NCBI GenBank assembly: GCA_021847105.1
Contig: JAJZUT010000006.1
Coordinates: forward strand, 156,126-220,125
Source: Pseudomonadota bacterium
GTDB lineage: Bacteria > Pseudomonadota > Gammaproteobacteria > Steroidobacterales > Steroidobacteraceae
DNA length: 64,000 nt
Reading direction: 5' to 3'
The notes below the pieces were generated by a model, which worked only from the letters and a program-made list of their open reading frames with translations, was not told where the DNA came from and ran no database searches. Positions 37,221 through 45,218 of this stretch are shown here, one piece after another (within the stretch, counting starts at the first letter, position 1; each line of letters starts with the position of its first letter). Made by a program: the position numbers and the translations under genes.

Positions 37221-38242
37221 AGCAGCTCGGCGATCTGCACCGCGTTAAGCGCTGCGCCCTTGAGCAGCTGATCGCCCGCGACGAACAGCGCGATCGAGCG
37301 GCCGCTGGGGTCGGAAATGTCGCGCCGAATGCGTCCGACGAGGATCGGATCACCGCCGGAGGCGTCCTTGGGCATCGGAAAATAATTGCGCTCGGGATCA
37401 TCAACGAGTTGCACGCCGGGTGCGCCGCTGAGGATGTTGCGCACTTCGGTCGGGCTGATCGGCCGCTCGCACTCGAAATTGATCGCGATGGAATGCGCAC
37501 GCAGCACCGGCACGCGCACGCACGTTGCAGCGATGCGGATGTCGCCGTCGCCGAAGATCTTGTGCGTTTCGTGTACGACCTTCATCTCCTCCTCGTTGTA
37601 GCCGTTCTCAACATCGATCTTCGAGTTGTGGCTGAAGAGATTGAACGCATAGGGGTGCGGCAGCACCGTCGGTTGATAGTCCCTGCCCTCGAGATAGGCA
37701 CGGGTCGACTCGCGCAGCTCCTCCATGGCCGCCGCACCGGCGCCGGAGGCCGCCTGATAGGTCGCAACAATCATGCGCCGCACGGGGTTGTACCGATGCA
37801 CCGGCCAGAGCGGCGTGATGGAGATAATGGTCGAGCAGTTGGGGTTGGCAATAATGCCGCGGTGAGCCTTGATCGTCTGCGGGTTGATCTCCGGCACGAC
37901 CAGCGGCACAGCCGGGTCGCGCCGAAAAGCCGATGAGTTGTCCACGACCACCGTGCCCTGCGCAACGGCAAGCGGCGCAAAGCGCTTGGAGATGCCGCTG
38001 CCGGCGGAAAACAACGCGATATCCACCCCCCGAAAGCTGCTCTCCGTGAGCTCCTCGACGGGCAGCGCCTCGCCGCGAAACGATAGCGTCTTGCCGGCCG
38101 AGCGCGCCGAGGCCAGCAGGCGCAGCCGCGCAAGCGGGAACGCACGCTGTTCGAGACAGCGGATCAACTCAACGCCGACGGCCCCGGTGGCGCCGACGAC
38201 CGCAACCACCGGCAACGCGCCGGCCGACTGACCAGATGGCAT
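37217..38242 (-). CDS. asd: Aspartate-semialdehyde dehydrogenase
   Basis: A 341-residue enzyme making aspartate semialdehyde from aspartyl phosphate at the branch point to Lys, Met, Thr and Ile. It has the N-terminal NADP motif VVGATGAVGVELIRCLEQR, VDNSSAFR, the catalytic Cys in IIANPNCSTIISITPLWP, YQAASGAG, and the His region RVPVLRAHSIAINFE. ATG 38242 lies seven bases after GGAG; a TTG at 38248 is in frame but less well placed. The 5' leader carries an attenuator-like terminator, antiterminator and leader peptide, described separately. Pairing with puuB is only by convergence. Confidence 0.96.
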   Translation of the reverse strand: MPSGQSAGALPVVAVVGATGAVGVELIRCLEQRAFPLARLRLLASARSAGKTLSFRGEALPVEELTESSFRGVDIALFSAGSGISKRFAPLAVAQGTVVVDNSSAFRRDPAVPLVVPEINPQTIKAHRGIIANPNCSTIISITPLWPVHRYNPVRRMIVATYQAASGAGAAAMEELRESTRAYLEGRDYQPTVLPHPYAFNLFSHNSKIDVENGYNEEEMKVVHETHKIFGDGDIRIAATCVRVPVLRAHSIAINFECERPISPTEVRNILSGAPGVQLVDDPERNYFPMPKDASGGDPILVGRIRRDISDPSGRSIALFVAGDQLLKGAALNAVQIAELL

Positions 38243-38267
38243 GTGCAAGCTCCGATTTTCAGGCCTT

Positions 38268-38306
38268 AAAAAAACGAAGGCCCCGACGGCTTTTCCGGCG
38301 GGGCCT
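38268..38306 (-). terminator. Rho-independent terminator inside the asd leader (attenuator)
   Basis: On the minus strand AGGCCCCG (38306-38299) pairs with CGGGGCCT (38285-38278), extended by CGG/CCG around an AAAA loop, and is followed by TCG and seven Ts (38274-38268). It lies 26 bases above the asd start codon on the asd strand. No other gene ends on this strand upstream, so it must act in the asd leader. Segment 38362-38351 (GCGGGGCTCTGG) can pair with 38310-38298 (CCAGAGGCCCCGC, one bulged G), removing the 5' arm of this hairpin: a competing antiterminator. Confidence 0.85.
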
Positions 38307-38333
38307 CTGGTGTCTTCGGGACATCCGGCGCGC

Positions 38334-38408
38334 TCAGCGCACGTGTTCCCCCAGAGCCCCGCAGTGGAGCTTCTTCAGGGTATGCGTGCACGTTTTAATC
38401 GCGGTCAT
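38334..38408 (-). CDS. Putative asd leader peptide (24 residues, Thr/Lys-rich)
   Basis: A 24-codon open frame (ATG at 38408, TGA at 38334) precedes the attenuator. It has Thr at positions 2, 6, 8 and 10 and Lys at 5, 12 and 13, with the core IKTCTHTLKKLHCG. Thr and Lys are end products of the Asd pathway. The antiterminator strand covers codons 16-20. A ribosome paused at Thr6-Thr10 would leave it free, whereas one that reaches the stop would cover it and let the terminator form. The Shine-Dalgarno is weak (AGG seven bases upstream). No homology search was possible; expression is inferred from the arrangement. Confidence 0.6.
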   Translation of the reverse strand: MTAIKTCTHTLKKLHCGALGEHVR

Positions 38409-38418
38409 GATGGCCTGC

Positions 38419-38447
38419 ACGCTACCGGAAGCGCCGCGCCCTGTAAA
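38419..38447 (-). promoter_or_regulatory. Candidate sigma-70 promoter for the asd leader
   Basis: On the minus strand TTTACA (38447-38442) and TAGCGT (38424-38419) are separated by exactly 17 bases and lie just above the leader-peptide ATG at 38408. The -35 matches five of six consensus bases, the -10 only three of six. The predicted start site would leave a very short leader before the peptide. Confidence 0.4.
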
Positions 38448-38684
38448 GCGCGGCCGACGGACTGACGGAAGCGTGACCGGCCGCACGAGCGGGCCGGACC
38501 CGATTTGCTACAAATCGGCTTGCGCCGCGGCGCAGCGGCGCCGCCGACCCGGCGATCCGGACCCTTACCCCGGGGGACCCGGCCCGCCGGTACGCGCACC
38601 GCTGCGCCCGGCTGATGTACCCGCGCAGCCCACGTCACCGCTGGGTGAGTTCGTCCGGGTCCGCGGCCCGTCAGGAGAACCGCC

Positions 38685-40100
38685 ATGAACGCAGCTGCCG
38701 AGCAGACGAGGATTCGCGACTGGCTGATGCCCGCGGCACTGCAGGCCGGCGTAGCCGGGCGATTGCGACTGTCGGAAATCATCGGTGCGCTCAGCTACGC
38801 ACTGGACCTGACTGAGGGCCAGCCGCCCGGACACTGCCTGCGCGCCTGCTGGATCGGTATGCAGACCGGACGGATGCTCGGTCTACAGGCCGAAGCGCTC
38901 TCCAATCTGTACTACACACTGTTGCTCAAAGACACCGGTTGCAGCAGCAACGCCGCACGCCTGTGGGAACTCTACGGGGGCGATGACCTCGCCACAAAGC
39001 GCGACTTCAAGCTCGTCGACTCGCAGAGCCTGCTGCAGCTGGCGCGCTTCGTGCTACGCCACGCCGGTCCGGGTGAGGCGCTGCGTGCACGGGTGCGACG
39101 TCTGGTCAATTTGTATCGAAACGGCGAAGCGCTCGCCACCGAGCTGGTGCATACGCGCTGCGAGCGCGGCGCTGACATCGTCAGGCGACTCGGCTTCGGC
39201 GAATCGGTCGCCGCCGGCATCTTCAGCCTGGATGAGCACTGGAACGGCAATGGCCGCCCCCTCGGGTTACGCGCCGAAGCAATCCCTGTGCCCGCGCGCA
39301 TCGCACTGCTCGCGCAAGTCGTCGATGTGTTCCATGCCGTCGCGGGCGAGCGCGGCGCGAGCGCAGAGGTGCACCGCCGCGCCGGCACCTGGTTCGACCC
39401 CCAAGTCTGCGCGGCCTTTTCGGCCGCTGCGCGCGCGCCATCCTTCTGGGCCGGATTGCGCCCGGAGGGGCTCGAGGAGCGCGTCGCGGCACTCGAGCCG
39501 GCCGCGCGCACGGTGCTGATTGACGAGGACCGGCTCGACTCGATCGCCGAGGCATTCGCGGACATCATCGACGCGAAGAGCAGTTTCACCTACGGCCACA
39601 GCCAGCGCGTGGCTCGCTACGCCGAGGCAGTGGCCGTGGAACTTGGCCTGAGCGCGCCGCGGCGGCGCTGGCTGCGGCGCGGCGCACTGCTGCACGACAT
39701 CGGCAAGCTTGGTGTCAGCAATGGCATTCTCGACAAACCCGGGCGGCTCGATACCGACGAATGGGAGTCGGTCAAGAAACACGCACGCTTCACCGAAGAC
39801 ATCCTGCGGCGCGTACGAGTATTCGATGAACTCGCCCCCATCGCCGCGGCGCACCACGAGCGGCCGGATGGCACCGGTTATCCTAAGCGACTCGCGGGGC
39901 GGGCAATCTCACTCGAAACTCGCATCATCACCGCCGCCGACATCTTCGACGCCATCACCGCCGCCCGCCCGTATCGCGGCGCGATCCCGATCGCACAGGC
40001 GCTATCGATGATGGAACGCGAGCGCGATCTGGCGGTGGACGGCCAATGCCTCGATGCCCTGCGCGAGACAGCGCCCTGGTTAAGTGCGGGCGAAACTTGA
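38685..40100 (+). CDS. HD-GYP domain protein (cyclic-di-GMP phosphodiesterase family) with duplicated HD fold
   Basis: A 471-residue cytoplasmic protein. The C-terminal half carries an intact HD-GYP site: YGHSQRVARYAEAVA, HDIGKLG (His337, Asp338), KKHARFTEDIL, HHERPDGTGYP near residues 390-400 and TAADIFDAITAARPYR. The N-terminal half looks like a degenerate copy (GHCLRACWIGMQTG, ELVHTRCERGADIVRRLG, DEHWNGNGRPLG) without the metal-binding HD pair. Such proteins degrade cyclic di-GMP or related dinucleotides. There is no receiver, sensor or membrane domain. ATG 38685 has CAGGAG upstream. Confidence 0.9.
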   Translation: MNAAAEQTRIRDWLMPAALQAGVAGRLRLSEIIGALSYALDLTEGQPPGHCLRACWIGMQTGRMLGLQAEALSNLYYTLLLKDTGCSSNAARLWELYGGDDLATKRDFKLVDSQSLLQLARFVLRHAGPGEALRARVRRLVNLYRNGEALATELVHTRCERGADIVRRLGFGESVAAGIFSLDEHWNGNGRPLGLRAEAIPVPARIALLAQVVDVFHAVAGERGASAEVHRRAGTWFDPQVCAAFSAAARAPSFWAGLRPEGLEERVAALEPAARTVLIDEDRLDSIAEAFADIIDAKSSFTYGHSQRVARYAEAVAVELGLSAPRRRWLRRGALLHDIGKLGVSNGILDKPGRLDTDEWESVKKHARFTEDILRRVRVFDELAPIAAAHHERPDGTGYPKRLAGRAISLETRIITAADIFDAITAARPYRGAIPIAQALSMMERERDLAVDGQCLDALRETAPWLSAGET

Positions 40101-40118
40101 GCCGCGGGCTCCGCGCCC

Positions 40119-40622
40119 TCAGCCGGCGATCGCGGTGAGGATTCCCTGCAGGATACGCACGGGACTCGGAGGGCAGCCCGGCACCGCCACGTCGACTGCA
40201 ATGACGCTCGAGACCGGACCGAGCACCGCCGGGCACTGCCCGAGCACCCCGCCCGTGCAACCGCAATCCCCCAGCGCCACCACCAGTTTAGGGTCAGGCG
40301 TGGCCGCGTACACACGCTGCAGTGCGGCAGCCATGTTCTTCACCACCGGCCCGGTCACCAGCAGCAGATCGGCGTGGCGCGGACTGGCCACGAAGCGGAG
40401 GTTGCAGCCTTCAAGGTTGTAGTACGGATTACTGAGCGCCTGGATCTCGAGCTCGCAGCCATTGCACGAACCCGCATCCACATGGCGGATGCACAGCGCC
40501 CGACCCAGCAGCGTCGCGATCCGCGCATCGAGCGCACGGCGCACGCGCAGCAACTCATCCGGCGCTGGAGCCGGCTCCGAAACCAGCCCGATCGACCCTA
40601 TTTTGCGCAGCGTCTGCAACAT
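40119..40622 (-). CDS. NuoB/HyfI-like iron-sulfur small subunit of an Ehr-type complex
   Basis: A 167-residue small subunit of the complex I PSST/HyfI family. Cysteines expected to hold a proximal 4Fe-4S cluster are retained: GSCNGCE (Cys53, Cys56), GDCGCTGG (Cys120) and PGCPPSP (Cys150). It is the last gene of a six-gene run on this strand, three bases after the large-subunit gene. It would pass electrons between the large subunit and an unknown partner at the inner face of the membrane. Confidence 0.9.
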   Translation of the reverse strand: MLQTLRKIGSIGLVSEPAPAPDELLRVRRALDARIATLLGRALCIRHVDAGSCNGCELEIQALSNPYYNLEGCNLRFVASPRHADLLLVTGPVVKNMAAALQRVYAATPDPKLVVALGDCGCTGGVLGQCPAVLGPVSSVIAVDVAVPGCPPSPVRILQGILTAIAG

Positions 40623-40624
40623 GA

Positions 40625-42097
40625 CTACAAATCCACACCACTGTAAGCGAGGTTGAAGGATTTATTGATGAGCGGGAAATCCGGCACGATGTTGTCGAGA
40701 ATCGCATATTCCAGCGCCGGCCAGTTCTGCCACGACGGGTCGTGCAGACGACAGCGACGGATCGAGCCATCGGGACCGGCCTGCAGCGCAACGAACACCG
40801 GCCCTCGCCAACCCTCGATCAGGCCCACGCCGAACGCAGCTTCTGCCGGCGCTGTCATGTCGACGGCGTACGCGCCGTCCGGCAGCGCCGAGAGCAGGTG
40901 CGCCAACAGCCGACCGGACTCGCGAACCTCATCGAATCGGACAGCCACCCGCGCCGCGACGTCCCCACCCTGCTGCACGGCTGGCGCCACCGACAGTTCC
41001 GTGTACGGTGGGCACGGCAGATCGACCCGCAGGTCGTGCGCCTGCCCACTGGCCCGAGCGGCCAGGCCGAGCACCCCGAGGCGGGCAGCCAGCTCGGCTG
41101 TCAGGCGACCGGTACCCCGGAAGCGATCGCGCACGCCCTCGTGTGCGTCATAAATATCGCGCAGCTCTCTGGTCTCGGCGCATACGGCGCGCACGGTATC
41201 GGCCAACGACCCAGCCACGTCGAGCGCAAGATCAACCGCGAGACCACCAGGCACGATAACGTCAAACAGGTAACGCCGGCCGAATGCGCCCGACACCGCG
41301 CGCAGCAGATTCTCTTTGAGGCGGGAGAACTGCGCGAGCCCGAACGCGAACCCGGCGTCGTTGCCGAGGGCACCCAGATCGCCGAGATGATTGGCGAGTC
41401 GTTCGAGCTCCAGGCACACGGCGCGCAGCCACAGCGCACGCGGCGGCACCGCAACCGCGCTCATTCCCTCGAGCGCCTGGCAATAGGCCCAGGCGAAAGC
41501 CACCGCCGAGTCGCCCGACACACGCGTGGCGAGCTGATGGCCGTGCAGAATGGGCAGTTCGGTGAAACGCTGCTCAATTCCCTTGTGCGCGTAGCCAAAG
41601 CGCTGCTCGAGTCGCAGTACCTTTTCGCCGACCACCGAGAAGCGGAAGTGCCCCGGCTCAATCGTGCCCGCATGCACGGGGCCGACGGCGATTTCGTGAA
41701 CCCCCTCGCCATCGACCCGCACGAACTCGTATGGTGCGGCGTGGTTCAACCACGGCCTTTGGTCCGGATCGCTCGCGCGCACACCGCAGAGATCGCAAGC
41801 GGCGCGCTGCAATCGCGACGCTGCCGGGAAGATCGTCTCCAGTCCCGGATAGGTGGCCTCCTCCGCGCCAGCGAGCACGAGCTCGGCGAGCAGCACGCCC
41901 CGGTCCGTCAGATACGCCGCGTAGACCGCCGCCTGCGCACCGGGCTCGCGGGCGATCCACAGTGACAGGAGCACCCCGCCCGCCGCAGCGGTGTCCTGTG
42001 CGACCTGCCGCCATTCATCCACGCTCACTGCGAGCCCCCGCGCGTGGGGTGCTCCGGGCACGGACTGTGCACGCTCCCACCAGCGCCTCAATGGCAT
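40625..42097 (-). CDS. HyfG/NuoCD-like large subunit lacking NiFe ligands (Ehr-type)
   Basis: A 490-residue fusion of a NuoC-like N-terminal domain (~1-130) and a NuoD/HycE-like large-subunit domain. In NiFe hydrogenases the metal is held by RxCGxCxxxH near the start of that domain and DPCxxC at its end. Here the first reads RVSGDSAVAFA and the C-terminus ends KSFNLAYSGVDL, so all four cysteines are missing. It cannot bind a normal NiFe centre, and no hydrogenase maturation gene is present. This is the pattern of energy-converting hydrogenase-related (Ehr) complexes, whose reaction is unknown. ATG 42097 has GGAG six bases upstream. Confidence 0.88.
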   Translation of the reverse strand: MPLRRWWERAQSVPGAPHARGLAVSVDEWRQVAQDTAAAGGVLLSLWIAREPGAQAAVYAAYLTDRGVLLAELVLAGAEEATYPGLETIFPAASRLQRAACDLCGVRASDPDQRPWLNHAAPYEFVRVDGEGVHEIAVGPVHAGTIEPGHFRFSVVGEKVLRLEQRFGYAHKGIEQRFTELPILHGHQLATRVSGDSAVAFAWAYCQALEGMSAVAVPPRALWLRAVCLELERLANHLGDLGALGNDAGFAFGLAQFSRLKENLLRAVSGAFGRRYLFDVIVPGGLAVDLALDVAGSLADTVRAVCAETRELRDIYDAHEGVRDRFRGTGRLTAELAARLGVLGLAARASGQAHDLRVDLPCPPYTELSVAPAVQQGGDVAARVAVRFDEVRESGRLLAHLLSALPDGAYAVDMTAPAEAAFGVGLIEGWRGPVFVALQAGPDGSIRRCRLHDPSWQNWPALEYAILDNIVPDFPLINKSFNLAYSGVDL

Positions 42098-42134
42098 GGC
42101 TCGCTCCGGATGCAACCGTACCGCCCGCGCATCG

Positions 42135-43592
42135 TCACGGCCCCCCGATCAAGTGAGCCGCCGCGCGATACCAGTCGGCGAGATAAGGCGGGATGTACAG
42201 CCCGAGCAGCAGCACGAGCGCCAGATGCGCGAATACCGGCAGCAATGCGGGCGGGTGCGCCAACCGGCGCCCGCTGGTCTCGCCGAACACCATCGGCTGC
42301 ACCTTGGAGAAAATGCCTGCGAACGCCACGGCGAGCGCGGCCAGCAGAATCGGCGCAGCCCAGGGTTGCGTGCGCATTGCCGTCGTCAGGATGAGAAACT
42401 CACTGGTGAACACTCCGAACGGTGGCACCCCGAGAATGGCGAGCGAGCCGAGCATCAGTCCCCAGCCGACAGTCGGCGAAAGCGTGATCAGACCGCGAAT
42501 CCGCTCCATCAATTGAGTACCGGCCTTCTGCGCGGCGTGACCGGCGGTGAAGAAGATCGAGGATTTGGTCAAAGAGTGCACCGTCATGTGCAGCAGCGCC
42601 GCGAAGTTTGCGATCGGCCCGCCCATGCCGAACGCAAACGTGGCAATGCCCATGTGCTCTATGGAGGAATACGCGAACAGTCGTTTGATGTCACGCTGAC
42701 GCCACAACAGCAGCGACGCCAGCACGACCGACAGCAGACCGAAGCCCATCAGCATCATCGACGGCAGCTCGGAGTGCAGCGAACCCTCCACCAGCACCTT
42801 GCTGCGCACCACCGCATACAGCGCCACGTTGAGCAGCAGGCCCGAGAGCACCGCCGAGATTGGCGTCGGGCCTTCGGCGTGCGCATCGGGCAGCCAACTG
42901 TGCAGGGGCACGAGGCCCACCTTCGTGCCGTAGCCAATCAGCAGGAATACGAATGCCAACGCCAGCACGGTCGGCTCGAGTTGCCCTTTAACGGCATCGA
43001 GGTGCGTCCACAGCAGCGCCGTCATGCCCTGGGCACCCAAGACTTTGCCGGCAGCGACATACAACAGAATCGTTCCGAACAGCGCTTGGGCAATGCCGAC
43101 ACCGCAGAGAATGAAGTACTTCCAGCCCGCTTCCAGACTGCCCGGCGTGCGGTACAGCGTCACGAGCAGAACCGTCGAGAGCGTGGCACCCTCCATGGCT
43201 ACCCACATCAGCCCCATGTTGTTGGTGGTGAGCGCGAGCAGCATGGTAAACATGAACAGCTGGTACATGCTGTGGTACAGCCGCAGTCGGCCTGCCGTAA
43301 GACGACCATGCTCGAGCTCCACCCGCATGTATGGGCGCGAAAACAGAGCCGTCGTCAAGCCCACGAAGGCCGTCAGCGCCACCAGGAAGACGTTGAATGG
43401 ATCGATGAAGAACTGCTCTGCCCCAAGCAGCAGACTGCCGTGACGGATGACCCCTGCGGTGAGCACGCACGCAGCGAGGAAGGTGGCAAGACTGAACGCC
43501 GCGTTGATTTCGGGTGCGCGGCGAGCAGCGCCAACGACGCCGAGCACGGCGGCCCCAAGGACCGGCAGCACCAGTAGCAGTAGCAGCGCCAT
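42135..43592 (-). CDS. HyfF/NuoL-M-N-like membrane antiporter subunit
   Basis: A 485-residue integral membrane protein of the Mrp/complex I proton-pump family with about 14 hydrophobic segments. It has the conserved lysine/glutamate elements GLMWVAMEGATL, GYGTKVGLVPLHSWLPDAHAEGPTPISAVLSG and the broken-helix region YSSIEHMGIATFA...HMTVHSLTKSSIFF. It would translocate ions when coupled to the hydrophilic subunits. It follows the HyfE-like gene by one base and precedes the large subunit by 37. Confidence 0.9.
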   Translation of the reverse strand: MALLLLLVLPVLGAAVLGVVGAARRAPEINAAFSLATFLAACVLTAGVIRHGSLLLGAEQFFIDPFNVFLVALTAFVGLTTALFSRPYMRVELEHGRLTAGRLRLYHSMYQLFMFTMLLALTTNNMGLMWVAMEGATLSTVLLVTLYRTPGSLEAGWKYFILCGVGIAQALFGTILLYVAAGKVLGAQGMTALLWTHLDAVKGQLEPTVLALAFVFLLIGYGTKVGLVPLHSWLPDAHAEGPTPISAVLSGLLLNVALYAVVRSKVLVEGSLHSELPSMMLMGFGLLSVVLASLLLWRQRDIKRLFAYSSIEHMGIATFAFGMGGPIANFAALLHMTVHSLTKSSIFFTAGHAAQKAGTQLMERIRGLITLSPTVGWGLMLGSLAILGVPPFGVFTSEFLILTTAMRTQPWAAPILLAALAVAFAGIFSKVQPMVFGETSGRRLAHPPALLPVFAHLALVLLLGLYIPPYLADWYRAAAHLIGGP

Positions 43593-43593
43593 C

Positions 43594-44262
43594 CTATTCG
43601 TGCTCCTTCAGCGCCTCGAGATGGTGCAGATCGAGGCTCTCGAACCGCTCGCGAATCTGGAAGAAGAACACTCCCAGCACCAGCACGGCCACCAGCACAT
43701 CGAGCGCGACGCCGAGCTCGACGACCATCGGCATGCCGTAGCTTGCGCTCATGGCACCGAATAACACGCCGTTCTCCATCGACAGGAAACCCACCACCTG
43801 CGACATTGCCTTGCGTCGGGTAATCATCATCAGGAACGCAAGCAGCACTACGCTCACCGCGATCCCTACAGCACTACGCGTGGCGGTGCTTGCAAGACGC
43901 GTAATCGGCTGCGCGAGGGCAAATGCGAACACAACGATGACCAGTCCCACCAGCATAGTCCCTGAGACGTTGAGCTGCGATTCGGTGTCCCAGTAGATCT
44001 CCAGCCGCCGGATGAGCCTGTGCAGCAGCCATGGCAGAAATGCCACCTTGAGCGCCAGAGTGAGCACCGCCGAGAGATAAAGATGCCCCTCGCCAGTCCG
44101 CCAGGCGAGCAGCAGTGTTGCGGCCGCCAATACCGCCCCCTGCACGGCGTAGAGGTTGACCAACGTCACCACGCGCCGCTGCGAGAGCATGGCGAAGGAC
44201 AGCAGAAGCAACAGCGCCGCGCAGGAATCGAGCAGCTGTTGGTAAAGGGGAAGCTGGGTCAT
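43594..44262 (-). CDS. HyfE-like membrane subunit
   Basis: A 222-residue protein with about six to seven membrane segments. It aligns by pattern with HyfE, a NuoK/MrpC-like subunit with an extra N-terminal segment (VVGFLSMENGVLFGAMSASYGMPMVVELGVALDVLVAVLVLG contains the conserved glutamates of the K-type channel). ATG 44262 is preceded by GGAG at ten bases; an in-frame GTG at 44271 overlaps the previous stop. The long open frame extending to 44538 is antisense-like read-through into the NuoH-like gene and was excluded. Confidence 0.86.
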   Translation of the reverse strand: MTQLPLYQQLLDSCAALLLLLSFAMLSQRRVVTLVNLYAVQGAVLAAATLLLAWRTGEGHLYLSAVLTLALKVAFLPWLLHRLIRRLEIYWDTESQLNVSGTMLVGLVIVVFAFALAQPITRLASTATRSAVGIAVSVVLLAFLMMITRRKAMSQVVGFLSMENGVLFGAMSASYGMPMVVELGVALDVLVAVLVLGVFFFQIRERFESLDLHHLEALKEHE

Positions 44263-44267
44263 CGCAT

Positions 44268-45218
44268 TCACGCTCCGAGCAACACGTGCACCAGGAGACC
44301 GAGCACCGCAAACAGGAACGCCGTGGCGAGGAATTCCGGGATGCGCATCACCCGCATCTTGGCTGACACGGTCTCGATCAGCGCCAAGCCACCGCCGGCG
44401 GCGGCCAGCTTCAGGGCAAGCGCCGGTATGGCCACGAGCAGCCCCACCGGCCCGATGTGCCCTCTCGCGACGCCCCAGGGCAGAAACAGTGCAAATCCAA
44501 TGCAGACGTAGTTGAACAGCTTCAGCTGTGCCGCCCATTCGATCAGAGCGAGATGTCGCGCGGAGTACTCCAGGACCATCGCCTCGTGGATCATGGTGAG
44601 CTCGAGGTGCGTGGCGGGGTTGTCGATGGGAATGCGCGCGTTCTCCGCGAGCAGCACCAGAATGAACGCCACGGCACTGAAGGCGAGCCCGGGGGACAGT
44701 CCGAGGTGTCCTGATACGAGGTGCTCGGTGATCACCGGGAGGGCCGTACTCGAGGAGATGAGCGAGGCGACGAAGATCACCATGAGCAATGCAGGCTCGG
44801 CGAGAAAGCCAACCATCATTTCGCGGCGGGCGCCCAACGTACCGAATGCAGTACCGACATCCATCGCGGCGAGCGTCATGAACATGCGCGCCGCGGCGAA
44901 CAGTCCTACAAGTGCAATGGCGTCGGCCGAGACGACCAGCGGCAGACGCGTGCCCATGGACGGAATGATGCCGGCGGCAAGCACCATGGCGCCGAAGACC
45001 ACGTAGGGGGCGATCCGAAACAGCGGCGAGGCGTTCTCAGCGAGCACCGCCTCTTTGTGGAATAGCTTGTGCAGGTTGCGGTACGGCAGCCAAAGACTCG
45101 GCGCTCGGCGATTCTGCAGCCAGGCCCGACACTGATTCACCCAGCCGAGCAGCGCGGGTGCTGCGGCGAGCGCAACCACCATCTCGAGCACCTGCGTGAT
45201 CCAGCCCAGCGTGCTCAT
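44268..45218 (-). CDS. HyfC/NuoH-like membrane subunit
   Basis: A 316-residue NuoH/HycD-type membrane protein with about eight segments that anchors the hydrophilic arm. Conserved loops are visible: PYRNLHKLFHKEAVL near residues 45-60, the AENARIPIDNPATHLELTMIHEAM stretch (matching the (E/A)xRxPxDxPxxHxELT motif) and AKMRVMRIPEF near the C-terminus. It overlaps the upstream HyfB-like gene by four bases. Confidence 0.92.
   Translation of the reverse strand: MSTLGWITQVLEMVVALAAAPALLGWVNQCRAWLQNRRAPSLWLPYRNLHKLFHKEAVLAENASPLFRIAPYVVFGAMVLAAGIIPSMGTRLPLVVSADAIALVGLFAAARMFMTLAAMDVGTAFGTLGARREMMVGFLAEPALLMVIFVASLISSSTALPVITEHLVSGHLGLSPGLAFSAVAFILVLLAENARIPIDNPATHLELTMIHEAMVLEYSARHLALIEWAAQLKLFNYVCIGFALFLPWGVARGHIGPVGLLVAIPALALKLAAAGGGLALIETVSAKMRVMRIPEFLATAFLFAVLGLLVHVLLGA

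Noticed and set aside
38266..38391. Alternative leader frame from GTG 38391 running through the asd terminator
   Set aside because: Its last codons are just the U-tract read as Phe-Phe-stop, it has no ribosome site and is Pro/Gly-rich; the 24-codon frame fits far better.
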